A stretch of DNA of 64,000 nucleotides from DATDAW01 sp036525185 (GTDB lineage: Bacteria; Verrucomicrobiota; Verrucomicrobiia; Chthoniobacterales; DASVRZ01): contig DATDAW010000041.1 in NCBI GenBank assembly GCA_036525185.1, positions 62,001 to 126,000 of the forward strand. Direction: 5' to 3'. The position numbers and the translations under genes are program-made. Shown piece after piece: positions 24,501-33,000 of this stretch (position 1 is the stretch's first letter; each line of letters begins with the position of its first letter). The notes beneath the pieces were generated by a model. That model saw nothing but the letters and a program-made list of their open reading frames with translations, ran no database searches and was not told where the DNA came from.

Positions 24501-24655
24501 GGGACATCCACACCTTTGGCGATGCAATGAGCGTGGCCGCGGTCGTTCGATGCGATCCAGCCATCGTCATTCAGCGTGGCACAAACGCCAGACGCGACGG
24601 CTTCCTGACCGATATAGTAGTGAACCGCGCCGACGGGGATACCGGTTTCAACGAG
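24501..24655 (-). pseudogene. Remnant of thiamine-dependent dehydrogenase E1-alpha-like subunit
   Basis: Translation on the minus strand gives VGAVHYYIGQEAVASGVCAT and then DRGHAHCIAKGVDV. This matches the N-terminal region of E1-alpha (pyruvate/acetoin dehydrogenase type, normally GQEAVAVG...HRGHGHCIAKG). Only about 50 codons survive, without the GDG thiamine motif, and the frame breaks into the adjacent beta-like remnant. It lies right after the DUF4910 gene, so it was probably once the next gene of the same operon. Confidence 0.75.
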
Positions 24656-24672
24656 CTACTTCCAACCACCGG

Positions 24673-26019
24673 TCAGGCGATGGTAGCAACGAGCTGTTGT
24701 TCGAGCAGTTTTGAAGCTGCTGCTTTCAAAGTTGAAAAAGGAATGTTGGCTCGCTCTGCAATGTCCAGCAGACTGTGCTCCCCATCGGCGAGATTGAGAA
24801 TCCAGAGCGTGGCCATTACCTGCTCGCCCACGGGACCATACAGTCCCCGCTTTCCCAGCTGCGGTTCGCCTTTTGGATAAAGATTCAGGTAGCGGTAATT
24901 GCCTTCGAGAACCTCAATGATCCGCAGCAGCGTGGTCAGCGAGCTGCCAAGAGCTTCCGGGCGGACGAAATCCAGATTGTCGCCACTTGTATGGTACTCC
25001 GGAAACTCTCCGTGGGGTGATCGCATGAAGCAGCCGACGGGGAGATTGAAGCCGGGCGAGCAATACTGGCGCTCGTCGTAGCCATATGGGACAAAATCGA
25101 CGACGCGATGTTGCTCTTTCGACCATCGCAACACGTGAGCGGCCGCGCGATCAATCTCGGTGTCGCTGCGACGCGACTTTTTGTAAGTGAAGCCTCCGGA
25201 GTCTCCGATACAAGTGAGCACAAGGCCATGGGCGACGCGTGCTGCGACCGTTTCATTGAGCGAAAGCCATGTGATGGCTCCAATCGTTCCGGGAACGAAG
25301 AGAAATCGGTAGGAATATCGACGGTCGATTCGCCTCAATTCCTGAGCGAGGCGGGTTGCTACTACGATGCCAGACAAATTGTCATTAGCTAGCGAAGGGT
25401 GGCAGCAATGGACTGAAATTAACACCTCGTCCTCGATTTGGCCGGGAAGAAACAGCTCGCCGTATGTGAGATGACCCGGCTTTAGAGTGGAATCGATCAC
25501 CACATGGTATTCGCCATCGGGCAGGTCCGTCAACTGCCGGTGCGTCAGGCAGAAGCCCCAGGTCTTTTTGTAATACGTAGTGCGATATGGGATCCAGTCC
25601 GGCTTTTCTGGAAGGGAGTGGAGGTATGGACGAAGTTCCGACAATGACATCCGGTGGTCTACGGGAACACTATAGTTGACCACATGAAGGTTATGATTTC
25701 GAAAATCGATAATCCGGTCGCCGCTAGCATTTTTGATGAAGGCATCTCGAATATTCCATTCATCCGGGACCGTCCAATCAAGGACGTGCGTTCCGCTAGG
25801 GACTTCGTGGAGCTTGATCGGTATACGCTTGTTAACCGCATACAGGGTATCCCGAAATGCGTCGCCTGTAATGCTGCGGCACCAAGGATAGAGCATAGCC
25901 GCGAATGAATGCATTTCGCGGCCTGCAGTGGAGGCATCGAGTTGGTGGAGGAGGGTTTCGAGAGTCACGGCGGTGGCGGTTGATAAAGGATCATTCCTTC
26001 TTCGAGCCTGCGTGTTCAC
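24673..26019 (-). CDS. DUF4910 (aminopeptidase-like, M28-type) protein of the sugar cluster
   Basis: 448 residues from a GTG at 26019 whose G is the last base of the upstream TAG stop, indicating coupling. The peptidase-like part has LISVHCCHPSLANDNLSG (metal His and Asp) and EFPEYHTSGDNLDFV near the end (His ligand). A winged-helix-like C-terminus follows from about residue 385 (LLDIAERANIPFSTLKAAASK). DUF4910 proteins recur in surface-polysaccharide clusters, and their reaction is not established. Hydrolysis of an N-acyl or amide group on a sugar is one guess. Confidence 0.8.
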   Translation of the reverse strand: MNTQARRRNDPLSTATAVTLETLLHQLDASTAGREMHSFAAMLYPWCRSITGDAFRDTLYAVNKRIPIKLHEVPSGTHVLDWTVPDEWNIRDAFIKNASGDRIIDFRNHNLHVVNYSVPVDHRMSLSELRPYLHSLPEKPDWIPYRTTYYKKTWGFCLTHRQLTDLPDGEYHVVIDSTLKPGHLTYGELFLPGQIEDEVLISVHCCHPSLANDNLSGIVVATRLAQELRRIDRRYSYRFLFVPGTIGAITWLSLNETVAARVAHGLVLTCIGDSGGFTYKKSRRSDTEIDRAAAHVLRWSKEQHRVVDFVPYGYDERQYCSPGFNLPVGCFMRSPHGEFPEYHTSGDNLDFVRPEALGSSLTTLLRIIEVLEGNYRYLNLYPKGEPQLGKRGLYGPVGEQVMATLWILNLADGEHSLLDIAERANIPFSTLKAAASKLLEQQLVATIA

Positions 26020-27320
26020 TAGCGAGCAGATATCGTAAACGCGGCGTCCTGTTCCCGACGCAATTGATCGCACAATCGGCCGGCAGGCAGTTCGACATCT
26101 GCATAGGTGATGGGCGTGTCCCGTGGGACATCGCGCTTAAGAATGCACCCCTCCGCGAGCCCTTGTGGAAGCAGATTTTCGGCGCGCGAAATGTCATGAT
26201 TTTCACATTCGCCATACGTCGAATATCCACCGATACCGTCCAGTCTTTCGCCGGCTCTCAAGGGGGTCTTTGATTTTGTGATGACGTCAACCTCCGGACG
26301 TTGCGCGGCAAGGACAACGTCCCGAAACAGGAATACGCGTGCAGCCGAAAGAGGGACTTCAAAATGACATAAATGATAAGGCGCGTAAAAGCTGTAGAGA
26401 GGTCCTGATCCAAGTTTGTACAGCTCAAGCATATGCCTTTGTTTGGGATCTCCGTGAGTTGCGAGGACGAATACGCCGGGATGGGGTTGGGCCCCTACGA
26501 CATAATCGACCGCTCCGCCCAGGGATCTGAGCTTCTCGACGTCGTAGCGTCCCGCGCTGCAAAGCTCGTCCACATGCCTATCCCAGTTTCCTCCGCGCAT
26601 ACCCCGCTGCTCGACCTTCATGCCGGTTGCGTTAGCTACACACGCCTGTTCGAACGAGATTTTTGATCCGTCGGCGAAGCTGGTTACCATCCATGCGTTT
26701 TGTCCCCACCTCTCCGCGAACGCCTTTTGAGTCGTTGGATTTCTATACGGATCCTGCAGGCCTTTGATATTGCCGCACACCAGTGGCTCGAGGCCGATGG
26801 ATTTCACATAACGCCACAGGTTCATCTGCACACCCGGTTGATCGCCATCCGAAATACTGAAGATCACACCTGCTTTTCGAGCGTGCTTCTGGAGAATTGA
26901 GCCGACTGTTGCGTCGAGCTCGGCACTCATGGACACAACATCTTTGCCGTACGCAATCGCCCTCATTGCGAGCTGAATCCCAAACTCGATGGCGCCCGTG
27001 GCCTCGATCAGGACGTCGATATTCTCGACACCTGGCAACATCAAGACGTCGTCTGTAATGGCGGGAACGCCCTTTCGGATACAATCCTCCAGATCGCCGG
27101 GACGGGAAACATAATCGAAATCCTTCACGCCCGCTTCCCGATAGGCGCGCTCTGCATTGGCGACTGTGCGATTGGCGATCGCAACCAAGCTCATGCCCCG
27201 GACGGAATTGATGATTTGATTCGCGATGCCACGGCCCATGAATCCCGCTCCAACGAGTGCGACGCGAACCGGACGTCCTTCTGCCGCCCGCCTGGCGAGC
27301 GCAGTGTCGACCAGGATCAT
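26019..27320 (-). CDS. NAD(P)-dependent oxidoreductase with C-terminal SAF domain
   Basis: 433 residues. The N-terminal Rossmann fold is homoserine-dehydrogenase-like, with VRVALVGAGFMGRGIANQI and IDVLIEATGAIEFG. The C-terminal part (about 350-420) has the SAF pattern, LPQGLAEGCILKRDVPRDTP and ITYADVELP, seen in sialic acid synthases and altronate dehydratases. Such fusions occur in sugar-modification clusters. Substrate is unknown; a 3-keto or 4-keto sugar nucleotide is plausible. The start overlaps the preceding gene's end by four bases. Confidence 0.82.
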   Translation of the reverse strand: MILVDTALARRAAEGRPVRVALVGAGFMGRGIANQIINSVRGMSLVAIANRTVANAERAYREAGVKDFDYVSRPGDLEDCIRKGVPAITDDVLMLPGVENIDVLIEATGAIEFGIQLAMRAIAYGKDVVSMSAELDATVGSILQKHARKAGVIFSISDGDQPGVQMNLWRYVKSIGLEPLVCGNIKGLQDPYRNPTTQKAFAERWGQNAWMVTSFADGSKISFEQACVANATGMKVEQRGMRGGNWDRHVDELCSAGRYDVEKLRSLGGAVDYVVGAQPHPGVFVLATHGDPKQRHMLELYKLGSGPLYSFYAPYHLCHFEVPLSAARVFLFRDVVLAAQRPEVDVITKSKTPLRAGERLDGIGGYSTYGECENHDISRAENLLPQGLAEGCILKRDVPRDTPITYADVELPAGRLCDQLRREQDAAFTISAR

Positions 27321-27880
27321 CGGAGCGCGGCGCGACGATCATCGCTGGTAACCTCTTTGAGGAAGGGCCAGGATTTATCTTTTTCACTGATCACAGTCAC
27401 GGGTAACGGCCATTCAATGCCAATGGCCGGATCATCGTAACGCACCCCGCGCTCCATTCCCGGCGCATAGAACTCGCTTATTAGGTAAAGCAGTTCCGCG
27501 CCATCCGTGAGCGCCTGATTGCCGTGAGCAAACAGCTCGGGAACATAAATGGCCCTGTGGTTGTCTGCCGAGAGTTCCACGCCGATATACTCGAGGTAGG
27601 TTGGTGACTCGGGACGCATGTCAACGATCACATCCCAAATGGCGCCATGGACGCAGCGAATCAATTTTGACTCGGCTGCCGGCAATGCCTGGTAATGCAT
27701 TCCCCGCAAGGTCCCTCTCGCATGGTTGAACGAGAGGTTTGCCTGGACCATACGAGGATTCAACCCATGTTGCTCGAACTCCCGCGCACAGAATGCTCGT
27801 CCAAAGAATCCACGTTCGTCTGACTTTTGATCAAGGTCGACAATGTATGCCCCCTGGAGGGCGGTCTCGCGAAATATCAT
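27317..27880 (-). CDS. dTDP-4-dehydrorhamnose 3,5-epimerase family protein (RfbC-like)
   Basis: 187 residues with the RmlC jelly-roll pattern: DERGFFGRAFCAREFEQHGL, MVQANLSFNHARGTLRGMHY (catalytic His in the LRGMHYQ segment), IRCVHGAIWDVIVDMR and FAHGNQAL. RmlC normally acts at C3 and C5 of 4-keto-6-deoxyglucose nucleotides. Here a CDP-activated, C-methylated intermediate is more likely, given rfbF and the adjacent methyltransferase. It overlaps both neighbours by four bases. Confidence 0.88.
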   Translation of the reverse strand: MIFRETALQGAYIVDLDQKSDERGFFGRAFCAREFEQHGLNPRMVQANLSFNHARGTLRGMHYQALPAAESKLIRCVHGAIWDVIVDMRPESPTYLEYIGVELSADNHRAIYVPELFAHGNQALTDGAELLYLISEFYAPGMERGVRYDDPAIGIEWPLPVTVISEKDKSWPFLKEVTSDDRRAALR

Positions 27881-29193
27881 TCAATGATCGTTGCTTCAGG
27901 GATTGGGAGCACCCATTTCCCACCCCAGTCACGAATAAACGAAGTCTGTTCGATGATTTCGTCTTTTAGGTTCCAAGGGAGAATAAGGAGATAGTCTGGC
28001 TTGGTCTGCCGAAGAATCTTCGGGTGGAAAATGGGTATATGGGAGCCTGGAAGGAACAATCCCTGCTTATACGGACTGCGATCGACGGTATAATCGATAA
28101 AATCGTTCCCAATGCCGCAATAGTTAAGCAGTGTGTTACCTTTCGCGGGAGCCCCGTAGCCGGCTACCGTTTTGCCCTGTTCCTTGGCGTCCACGAGGAA
28201 GCGCAGCAGCTTGTATTTCGTGTTTTTGACTCTATCCCAGAACGATTCGTACGCAGAGAGTCTATCCAGTTTCCTGGTTTGCTCTTTCTCCACCAGTGCA
28301 TGTACCCGGTCGGAAATCGGGAGGTGATCGGCATAATCGTGTCGGGCATAGATTCGTAACGATCCGCCGTGAGTGGGAATCTCTTCCACGTCAAAGAGGG
28401 TCAGGCCGTTGGTCTTGAAAATCTTCTGAACCGAATAGAACGAAAAGTAGGAGAAATGCTCGTGGTAAATCGTATCAAATTGATTCTCGTCGATCAGGTC
28501 CTGCAAATGGGGAAACTCCATGGTGATGATGCCTTTGGGCTTGAGCAGGACTTTCATGCCGCCAACGAAATCATGAACGTTTGGCACGTGAGCAAGCACG
28601 TTGTTGCCGAGCAATAAATCGGCACGCTGCCCATCAGCAGCCATTTCCCGGGCAGTCTGCAATCCGAAAAACTTCACGATGCTGTCGATGCCTTTGGCTT
28701 CCCAGGCGACTTTGGCAATGTTGGCGGCAGGTTCAACGCCGAGAACGGGAATGCCGCGGCCCTTAAACCATTGCAGCAGGTAACCGTCATTGCTCGCAAT
28801 CTCGACGACCTGATGCTCGGGACCGAAGCCGAAGCGCTCGATCATCAGGTCGCAGTAACGGCGGGCGTGCTCCACCCAACTCGTTGAAAAGCTGGAGAAA
28901 TACGCGTAGTCGCTAAAAATGGCGTCCGGCGACTCGAATTCCTCCAACTGGACGAGCAGACATGTTTCGCAAACGAAGACACGCAATGGATAAGATTTCT
29001 CCGCTGCGTTGAGCTGGGATGCATTGAGGTAGGAGTTTGCCAGCGGCGAAAAGCCGAGGTCGAGAAAGGTTTTTCGCAGTTCGGTGCCGCAATTACGGCA
29101 TTGACTGCATGAACGGTGGTCGAGTTCGTCGACAGTGGTCAACGAAGGTGTTGTTGATTGTCCGGGTGTTCTTTGTTTAAGTTGAGCTTCCAT
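27877..29193 (-). CDS. Sugar C-methyltransferase with zinc-binding N-terminus
   Basis: 438 residues with the three-part architecture of TylC3/TcaB9-type NDP-4-ketosugar C-methyltransferases. There is an N-terminal zinc site (CSQCRNCGTELRK and CETCLLVQ), and a SAM fold with VVEIASNDGYLLQWFKGRG and LGVEPAANIAKVA. The C-terminal domain contains GYGAPAKGNTLLNYCG and ends in a second Rossmann-like piece. It would add a methyl group at C3 of a 4-keto sugar, giving a branched sugar. It overlaps the epimerase gene by ATGA. Confidence 0.87.
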   Translation of the reverse strand: MEAQLKQRTPGQSTTPSLTTVDELDHRSCSQCRNCGTELRKTFLDLGFSPLANSYLNASQLNAAEKSYPLRVFVCETCLLVQLEEFESPDAIFSDYAYFSSFSTSWVEHARRYCDLMIERFGFGPEHQVVEIASNDGYLLQWFKGRGIPVLGVEPAANIAKVAWEAKGIDSIVKFFGLQTAREMAADGQRADLLLGNNVLAHVPNVHDFVGGMKVLLKPKGIITMEFPHLQDLIDENQFDTIYHEHFSYFSFYSVQKIFKTNGLTLFDVEEIPTHGGSLRIYARHDYADHLPISDRVHALVEKEQTRKLDRLSAYESFWDRVKNTKYKLLRFLVDAKEQGKTVAGYGAPAKGNTLLNYCGIGNDFIDYTVDRSPYKQGLFLPGSHIPIFHPKILRQTKPDYLLILPWNLKDEIIEQTSFIRDWGGKWVLPIPEATIIE

Positions 29194-29264
29194 AGGTAAC
29201 CGCGCTCTGAGTTGTGTGATGGTTAGTGTGTGAATGAACCGGCGGAGTCATCGCCTCGTCCGGT

Positions 29265-30299
29265 TCAGAAAATTGTTTTCCAGAAGAAGTCCTGATCGAT
29301 CTGCGCCGTGCGAATGAGATATTGCAGCTGTTTCAGGCGGGTAAAGCCCCGGTACTCGAACTGGTCGGGAGTCAGATCGATCTGTGTAAAAAGTTGATGG
29401 AACTGCCGGGCTCCCTTGGCAACATCCCACTGGCATTGGAAGTCTGGCAGGTGGAGCGCCAGCTTGTCGAAGCTCACCCGATAGCTGCGATTGTCAGCGC
29501 CTTGAGCGCCAAAGGATGTGGTGCAGCCCGGAAAGGTCTGGGCGACGATCTCCGCCACCTCGCGAACCCGATAATTCTGCGAATTCGAACCGATATTTAG
29601 AATCTGATTATGAATGGCATCAACGGGTGCGTCGAGAGCTGCTGCGATGGCGCCCGCTATATCGAGTCCATGAACCAGCGGGCGCCACGGTGTGCCGTCG
29701 CTTGTCATCTTGATTTCCCGTGTCGTCCATGCGAGACCGCACAGATTATTCACCACCAGATCGAAACGTTGACGAGGAGAAGCTCCAAAAGCAGTGGCAT
29801 TTCTGAAGAAAACCGGTGAGAACGATTTATCCGCCAAAGGCCGGATATCGCGTTCACAAAGCGTCTTGCATTCGGCATAGGCGGTCTGCGGATTCACAGG
29901 AGATTCTTCGGTGACAGGCGCCTCGCCATTCGCAACCCCATAGACGGAACAGGACGACATGTAAATGAACCGCCGCACACCGGCCTCCTTGGCCAGTTGT
30001 GCGAGGCGAACCGATCCTTTGTGATTGATGTCATAGGTGATATTTGGAGCGAGCTCTCCCGTTGGGTCATTGGATAGCTCCGCCATATGAACGATTGCGT
30101 CGTGGCCTTTTACGTCGTCGAACGTTAGACGACGGATGTCCTTGACGATGGTTCGAGGCTGATCTCCCCTGGCGTTATAAAGATAACCGTTTTTGTAGAA
30201 TCCAACGTCGACTCCCGAAACGTCGTGCCCTCTTCCTATGAGCAGCGGCGCGAGCAGAGACCCCAGATAGCCATCCGTTCCTGTAACCAGAATTTTCAT
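29265..30299 (-). CDS. NAD-dependent epimerase/dehydratase (extended SDR)
   Basis: 344 residues. The N-terminal coenzyme motif is ILVTGTDGYLGSLLAPLL, with Ser in YMSSCSVYG and Tyr-Lys in YAECKTLCE. The rest has the sugar-nucleotide SDR shape. The last 30 residues (FTRLKQLQYLIRTAQIDQDF) extend beyond the core. It probably reduces or epimerises C4 of the CDP-sugar after C-methylation. ATGA overlap with lhgO and a 71-bp gap to the methyltransferase indicate one operon. Confidence 0.85.
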   Translation of the reverse strand: MKILVTGTDGYLGSLLAPLLIGRGHDVSGVDVGFYKNGYLYNARGDQPRTIVKDIRRLTFDDVKGHDAIVHMAELSNDPTGELAPNITYDINHKGSVRLAQLAKEAGVRRFIYMSSCSVYGVANGEAPVTEESPVNPQTAYAECKTLCERDIRPLADKSFSPVFFRNATAFGASPRQRFDLVVNNLCGLAWTTREIKMTSDGTPWRPLVHGLDIAGAIAAALDAPVDAIHNQILNIGSNSQNYRVREVAEIVAQTFPGCTTSFGAQGADNRSYRVSFDKLALHLPDFQCQWDVAKGARQFHQLFTQIDLTPDQFEYRGFTRLKQLQYLIRTAQIDQDFFWKTIF

Positions 30300-31543
30300 G
30301 AATTGTTAGTTGCTGTGAAAAATGACGAAACGGTCGACGCCGTTGCGGAGCCAACCGCTGGAACCTGACTGGCTATCTCCTTGCCGATTTCAAGGGACGC
30401 AGTCGCAGCAGGCGACGGCGCGTTGCAAACGTGAATGGTTCGGCGCCCGGCGACGATCAGAAAGTCGTCAACCAGTTTTCCGTCGGGCATGAGTGCCTGG
30501 GCGCGAATACCGGACGCGCAAGGGATCAAATCCGCTTCGGTCACGTCTGGAATCAATTCTTGAAGACTGCGAGTAAAGGCGGCTTTGCTGAACGAGCGGA
30601 AGATCTCATTCAACCCTTCCTTGTAATGTTTTGCCGCGAGTTTGTGGAATCCGTGGAAGGTGAGCGTTTCGACGAGGTCGCGAATGTTGAGATCTGTTTT
30701 CCGATAGCCCTCGCGCGCCAACGCCAGCACAGCATTTGGCCCGCAATGCACGCTCCCATCGATCATTTTCGTAAAGTGAACGCCCAGAAACGGAAAGGCG
30801 GGATGTGGGACAGGATAGATAAGGTTTTGCACCAGGCTCCTGCGCTCGGGGACGAGTTCGTAATATTCCCCGCGAAACGGGACGATTTTTGCCTTGGGAT
30901 CGGCGCCGGCAGCGTTTGCGACACGATCGCTATAAAGGCCTGCGCAATTGATTAGAAAAGCCGTTTCAAACTCTCCCTGGTCTGTTTCGACTACTTGAAG
31001 CGATCCGCGGTCGGTCGTAAGACATACTTTCGTTCCAAGCCTTAACTCACCGCCGAAACGCTTCAGTTCATGTAAATAAGCATCGCAGACTTGCCTGTAG
31101 CTGGTAATGCCTGTGGATTTGACGAGCAGTGCGTCGATGCAATTCACATGCGGTTCGATCTCCCGCACGCGCGCGACAGGGACGCGCTCGACGGGCACGC
31201 CGTTCTGCAGGCCGCGTTCGTGGAGATTGGCCAATTGAGCTAGCTGGCTTTCCTGCGTCGCAACGATCAGTTTACCGCAAACCTGGAAGGGTATTCCGTG
31301 GCTTTTGCAAAACTCAACCATCGAATCGGCGCCGGCCTTGGCAAAGCGGGCTTTGTAACTCCCCGGCTTATAGTAAATGCCGGAATGAATGACGCCGGAA
31401 TTGCGGCCGGTCTGATGGGCGGCGAGCGTCGATTCTTTTTCAAGGACCAGAACCCGCGCGGTGGGAAATTTTCGCACGACGTGCATCGCCGCGGACAGTC
31501 CTACAATTCCCCCACCGACGATTGTGTAATCAAATGCAGCCAT
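30296..31543 (-). CDS. lhgO: LhgO-like FAD-dependent L-2-hydroxyglutarate oxidase
   Basis: 415 residues of the DAO fold. The FAD site is YTIVGGGIVGLSAAMH, followed by LEKESTLAAHQTGRNSGVIH, the signature of LhgO/YgaF, and KIVPFRGEYYEL in the middle. The family oxidises L-2-hydroxyglutarate to 2-oxoglutarate at the inner membrane. Its place in a sugar cluster suggests recycling of a 2-hydroxyglutarate by-product, or oxidation of a different 2-hydroxy acid. It is the first gene of the overlapping block that runs to DUF4910. Confidence 0.85.
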   Translation of the reverse strand: MAAFDYTIVGGGIVGLSAAMHVVRKFPTARVLVLEKESTLAAHQTGRNSGVIHSGIYYKPGSYKARFAKAGADSMVEFCKSHGIPFQVCGKLIVATQESQLAQLANLHERGLQNGVPVERVPVARVREIEPHVNCIDALLVKSTGITSYRQVCDAYLHELKRFGGELRLGTKVCLTTDRGSLQVVETDQGEFETAFLINCAGLYSDRVANAAGADPKAKIVPFRGEYYELVPERRSLVQNLIYPVPHPAFPFLGVHFTKMIDGSVHCGPNAVLALAREGYRKTDLNIRDLVETLTFHGFHKLAAKHYKEGLNEIFRSFSKAAFTRSLQELIPDVTEADLIPCASGIRAQALMPDGKLVDDFLIVAGRRTIHVCNAPSPAATASLEIGKEIASQVPAVGSATASTVSSFFTATNNS

Positions 31544-31844
31544 ATAAAAATCCGTTTTGTGCGCTAGCCGGGTTGAATACTGCTAAACCATGCCCGTACT
31601 TAAACCGGCATTGACCGGGCGCCACTCGTGAAATGCTGCACGGATATTGTGCGGATAGCAGCACGCCCGAGATTAACACAGAATCAATTTTCTCCGTTTG
31701 GACGCAGAGCGCTGCCTTTTGGGGAATCTCGGTTTGGAACGAGACAGGTGATACGACCTTCATCCTCGATTCATCGCCTCCTACCGCCGGTCCTACGACC
31801 TGCTCCCATGCGAAGCCTAACAAACCGTTCACGCATGCAGGCGG
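31544..31844. other. Gap upstream of lhgO
   Basis: About 300 bp between the rfbF stop and the lhgO start, both on the minus strand. No gene, repeat or hairpin of note is seen. It must hold the promoter if lhgO is transcribed separately from rfbF. Confidence 0.4.
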
Positions 31845-32633
31845 TTAACGGGCTCCATTTTTCCAAATCTTCCACGGGGGATTACCCTTTGCCCAGAGGT
31901 CTTCGAGGAACATCTTGTCCCGAAGCGTGTCCATCGGCTGCCAAAATCCGATGTGTTTCCATGCCTGCAAGTTGCCGCTACGCGCCAGTCTTTCCATGGG
32001 CTCACGTTCCCAGACAACGGAGTCGCCTTCGATGAAGTCCATAACCCCGGGCTCAAGGACGAAGAAACCTCCATTAACCCATGCGCCATCTCCCTTTGGT
32101 TTTTCGTGGAACGTCTCCACGGTGTTCCGGTCTGCTTGCAGTGAAAATGCGCCGAATCGGCCGGATGGTTGCACTGCAGTAAGGGTAGCCAGCTTTCCGT
32201 GTGATTTATGGAAGTCAATGGACGCGGAGATATCGACATCACTCACGCCATCGCCGTACGTGAGGCAGAAGGTTTCGTTGCCAATGAGATCTTTTACCCG
32301 CTTTAGTCGGCCTCCGGTCATGGTTGCTTCCCCGGTATCGACACAGGTAACAGTCCATGGCTCGGCGTCTGTTTTGTGGATAACCGTCTGGTTCAATCGA
32401 AAATTGAATGTCATATCCGAGTTGAACAGAAAGTAATCGGAAAAGTACTGCTTGATCATATGCCCTTTGTAGCCACAGCAAACGATGAAGTCCGTGATGC
32501 CGTGGCAGGCATAGATCTTCATGATGTGCCACAGTATCGGGTAAGGGCCGACTTCGATCATCGGCTTGGGCCGAAGCGTTGATTCTTCGCTAATACGCGT
32601 GCCAAGACCGCCGGCAAGAAGAACGGCTTTCAT
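31845..32633 (-). CDS. rfbF: Glucose-1-phosphate cytidylyltransferase
   Basis: 262 residues. The nucleotidyltransferase loop is KAVLLAGGLGTRISEE, with RPKPMIEVG next and the family-specific CLTYGDGVSDVDI and WVNGGFFVLEPGV. It makes CDP-glucose, the entry compound for CDP-3,6-dideoxy and branched sugars. The ATG at 32633 is chosen because the 22 residues ahead are not family sequence. No CDP-glucose 4,6-dehydratase (rfbG) is visible, so this step must be outside the window or done by one of the SDR proteins. Confidence 0.92.
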   Translation of the reverse strand: MKAVLLAGGLGTRISEESTLRPKPMIEVGPYPILWHIMKIYACHGITDFIVCCGYKGHMIKQYFSDYFLFNSDMTFNFRLNQTVIHKTDAEPWTVTCVDTGEATMTGGRLKRVKDLIGNETFCLTYGDGVSDVDISASIDFHKSHGKLATLTAVQPSGRFGAFSLQADRNTVETFHEKPKGDGAWVNGGFFVLEPGVMDFIEGDSVVWEREPMERLARSGNLQAWKHIGFWQPMDTLRDKMFLEDLWAKGNPPWKIWKNGAR

Positions 32634-33000
32634 ATGAAGTTTTGTATGGGCGGAATCAGCAAGTATTCCGGAAACAGCGTTGCTGGAGAGCGGAGTCAAG
32701 CAAGACTGCGCGAGCGGTTATCTGAATATTCGGGTCCGTGCTCGACCTCTATAGAGACGCTGCCGCCCCTGGCGGAGGTCCTTCCCTTTTCTACCGCGGA
32801 TTAGAGAATTCTGTATGGGGAACATTCAAGGGAGCCTGAATGTAGGCGCGGATACGACCATGCCGGCGCGGCAAGTTCAAGAAAAAAGTGCAGGTCTGGG
32901 CGATAAGGTGCAAAAGACTTAGGTCCTCTTATCTCCACAGGACGGGACGCCATAAAGTCCAATCTTGACCCGCCAATACGGCGATCTACGGTCGTCCGAT
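32634..33000. other. Divergent promoter region between rfbF and the HerA-like gene
   Basis: 367 bp with no credible gene. It must contain the start signals of both divergent genes. No clear repeat or operator is recognised. A TTG at 32965, in frame with the HerA-like gene, is an alternative start. Confidence 0.4.
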
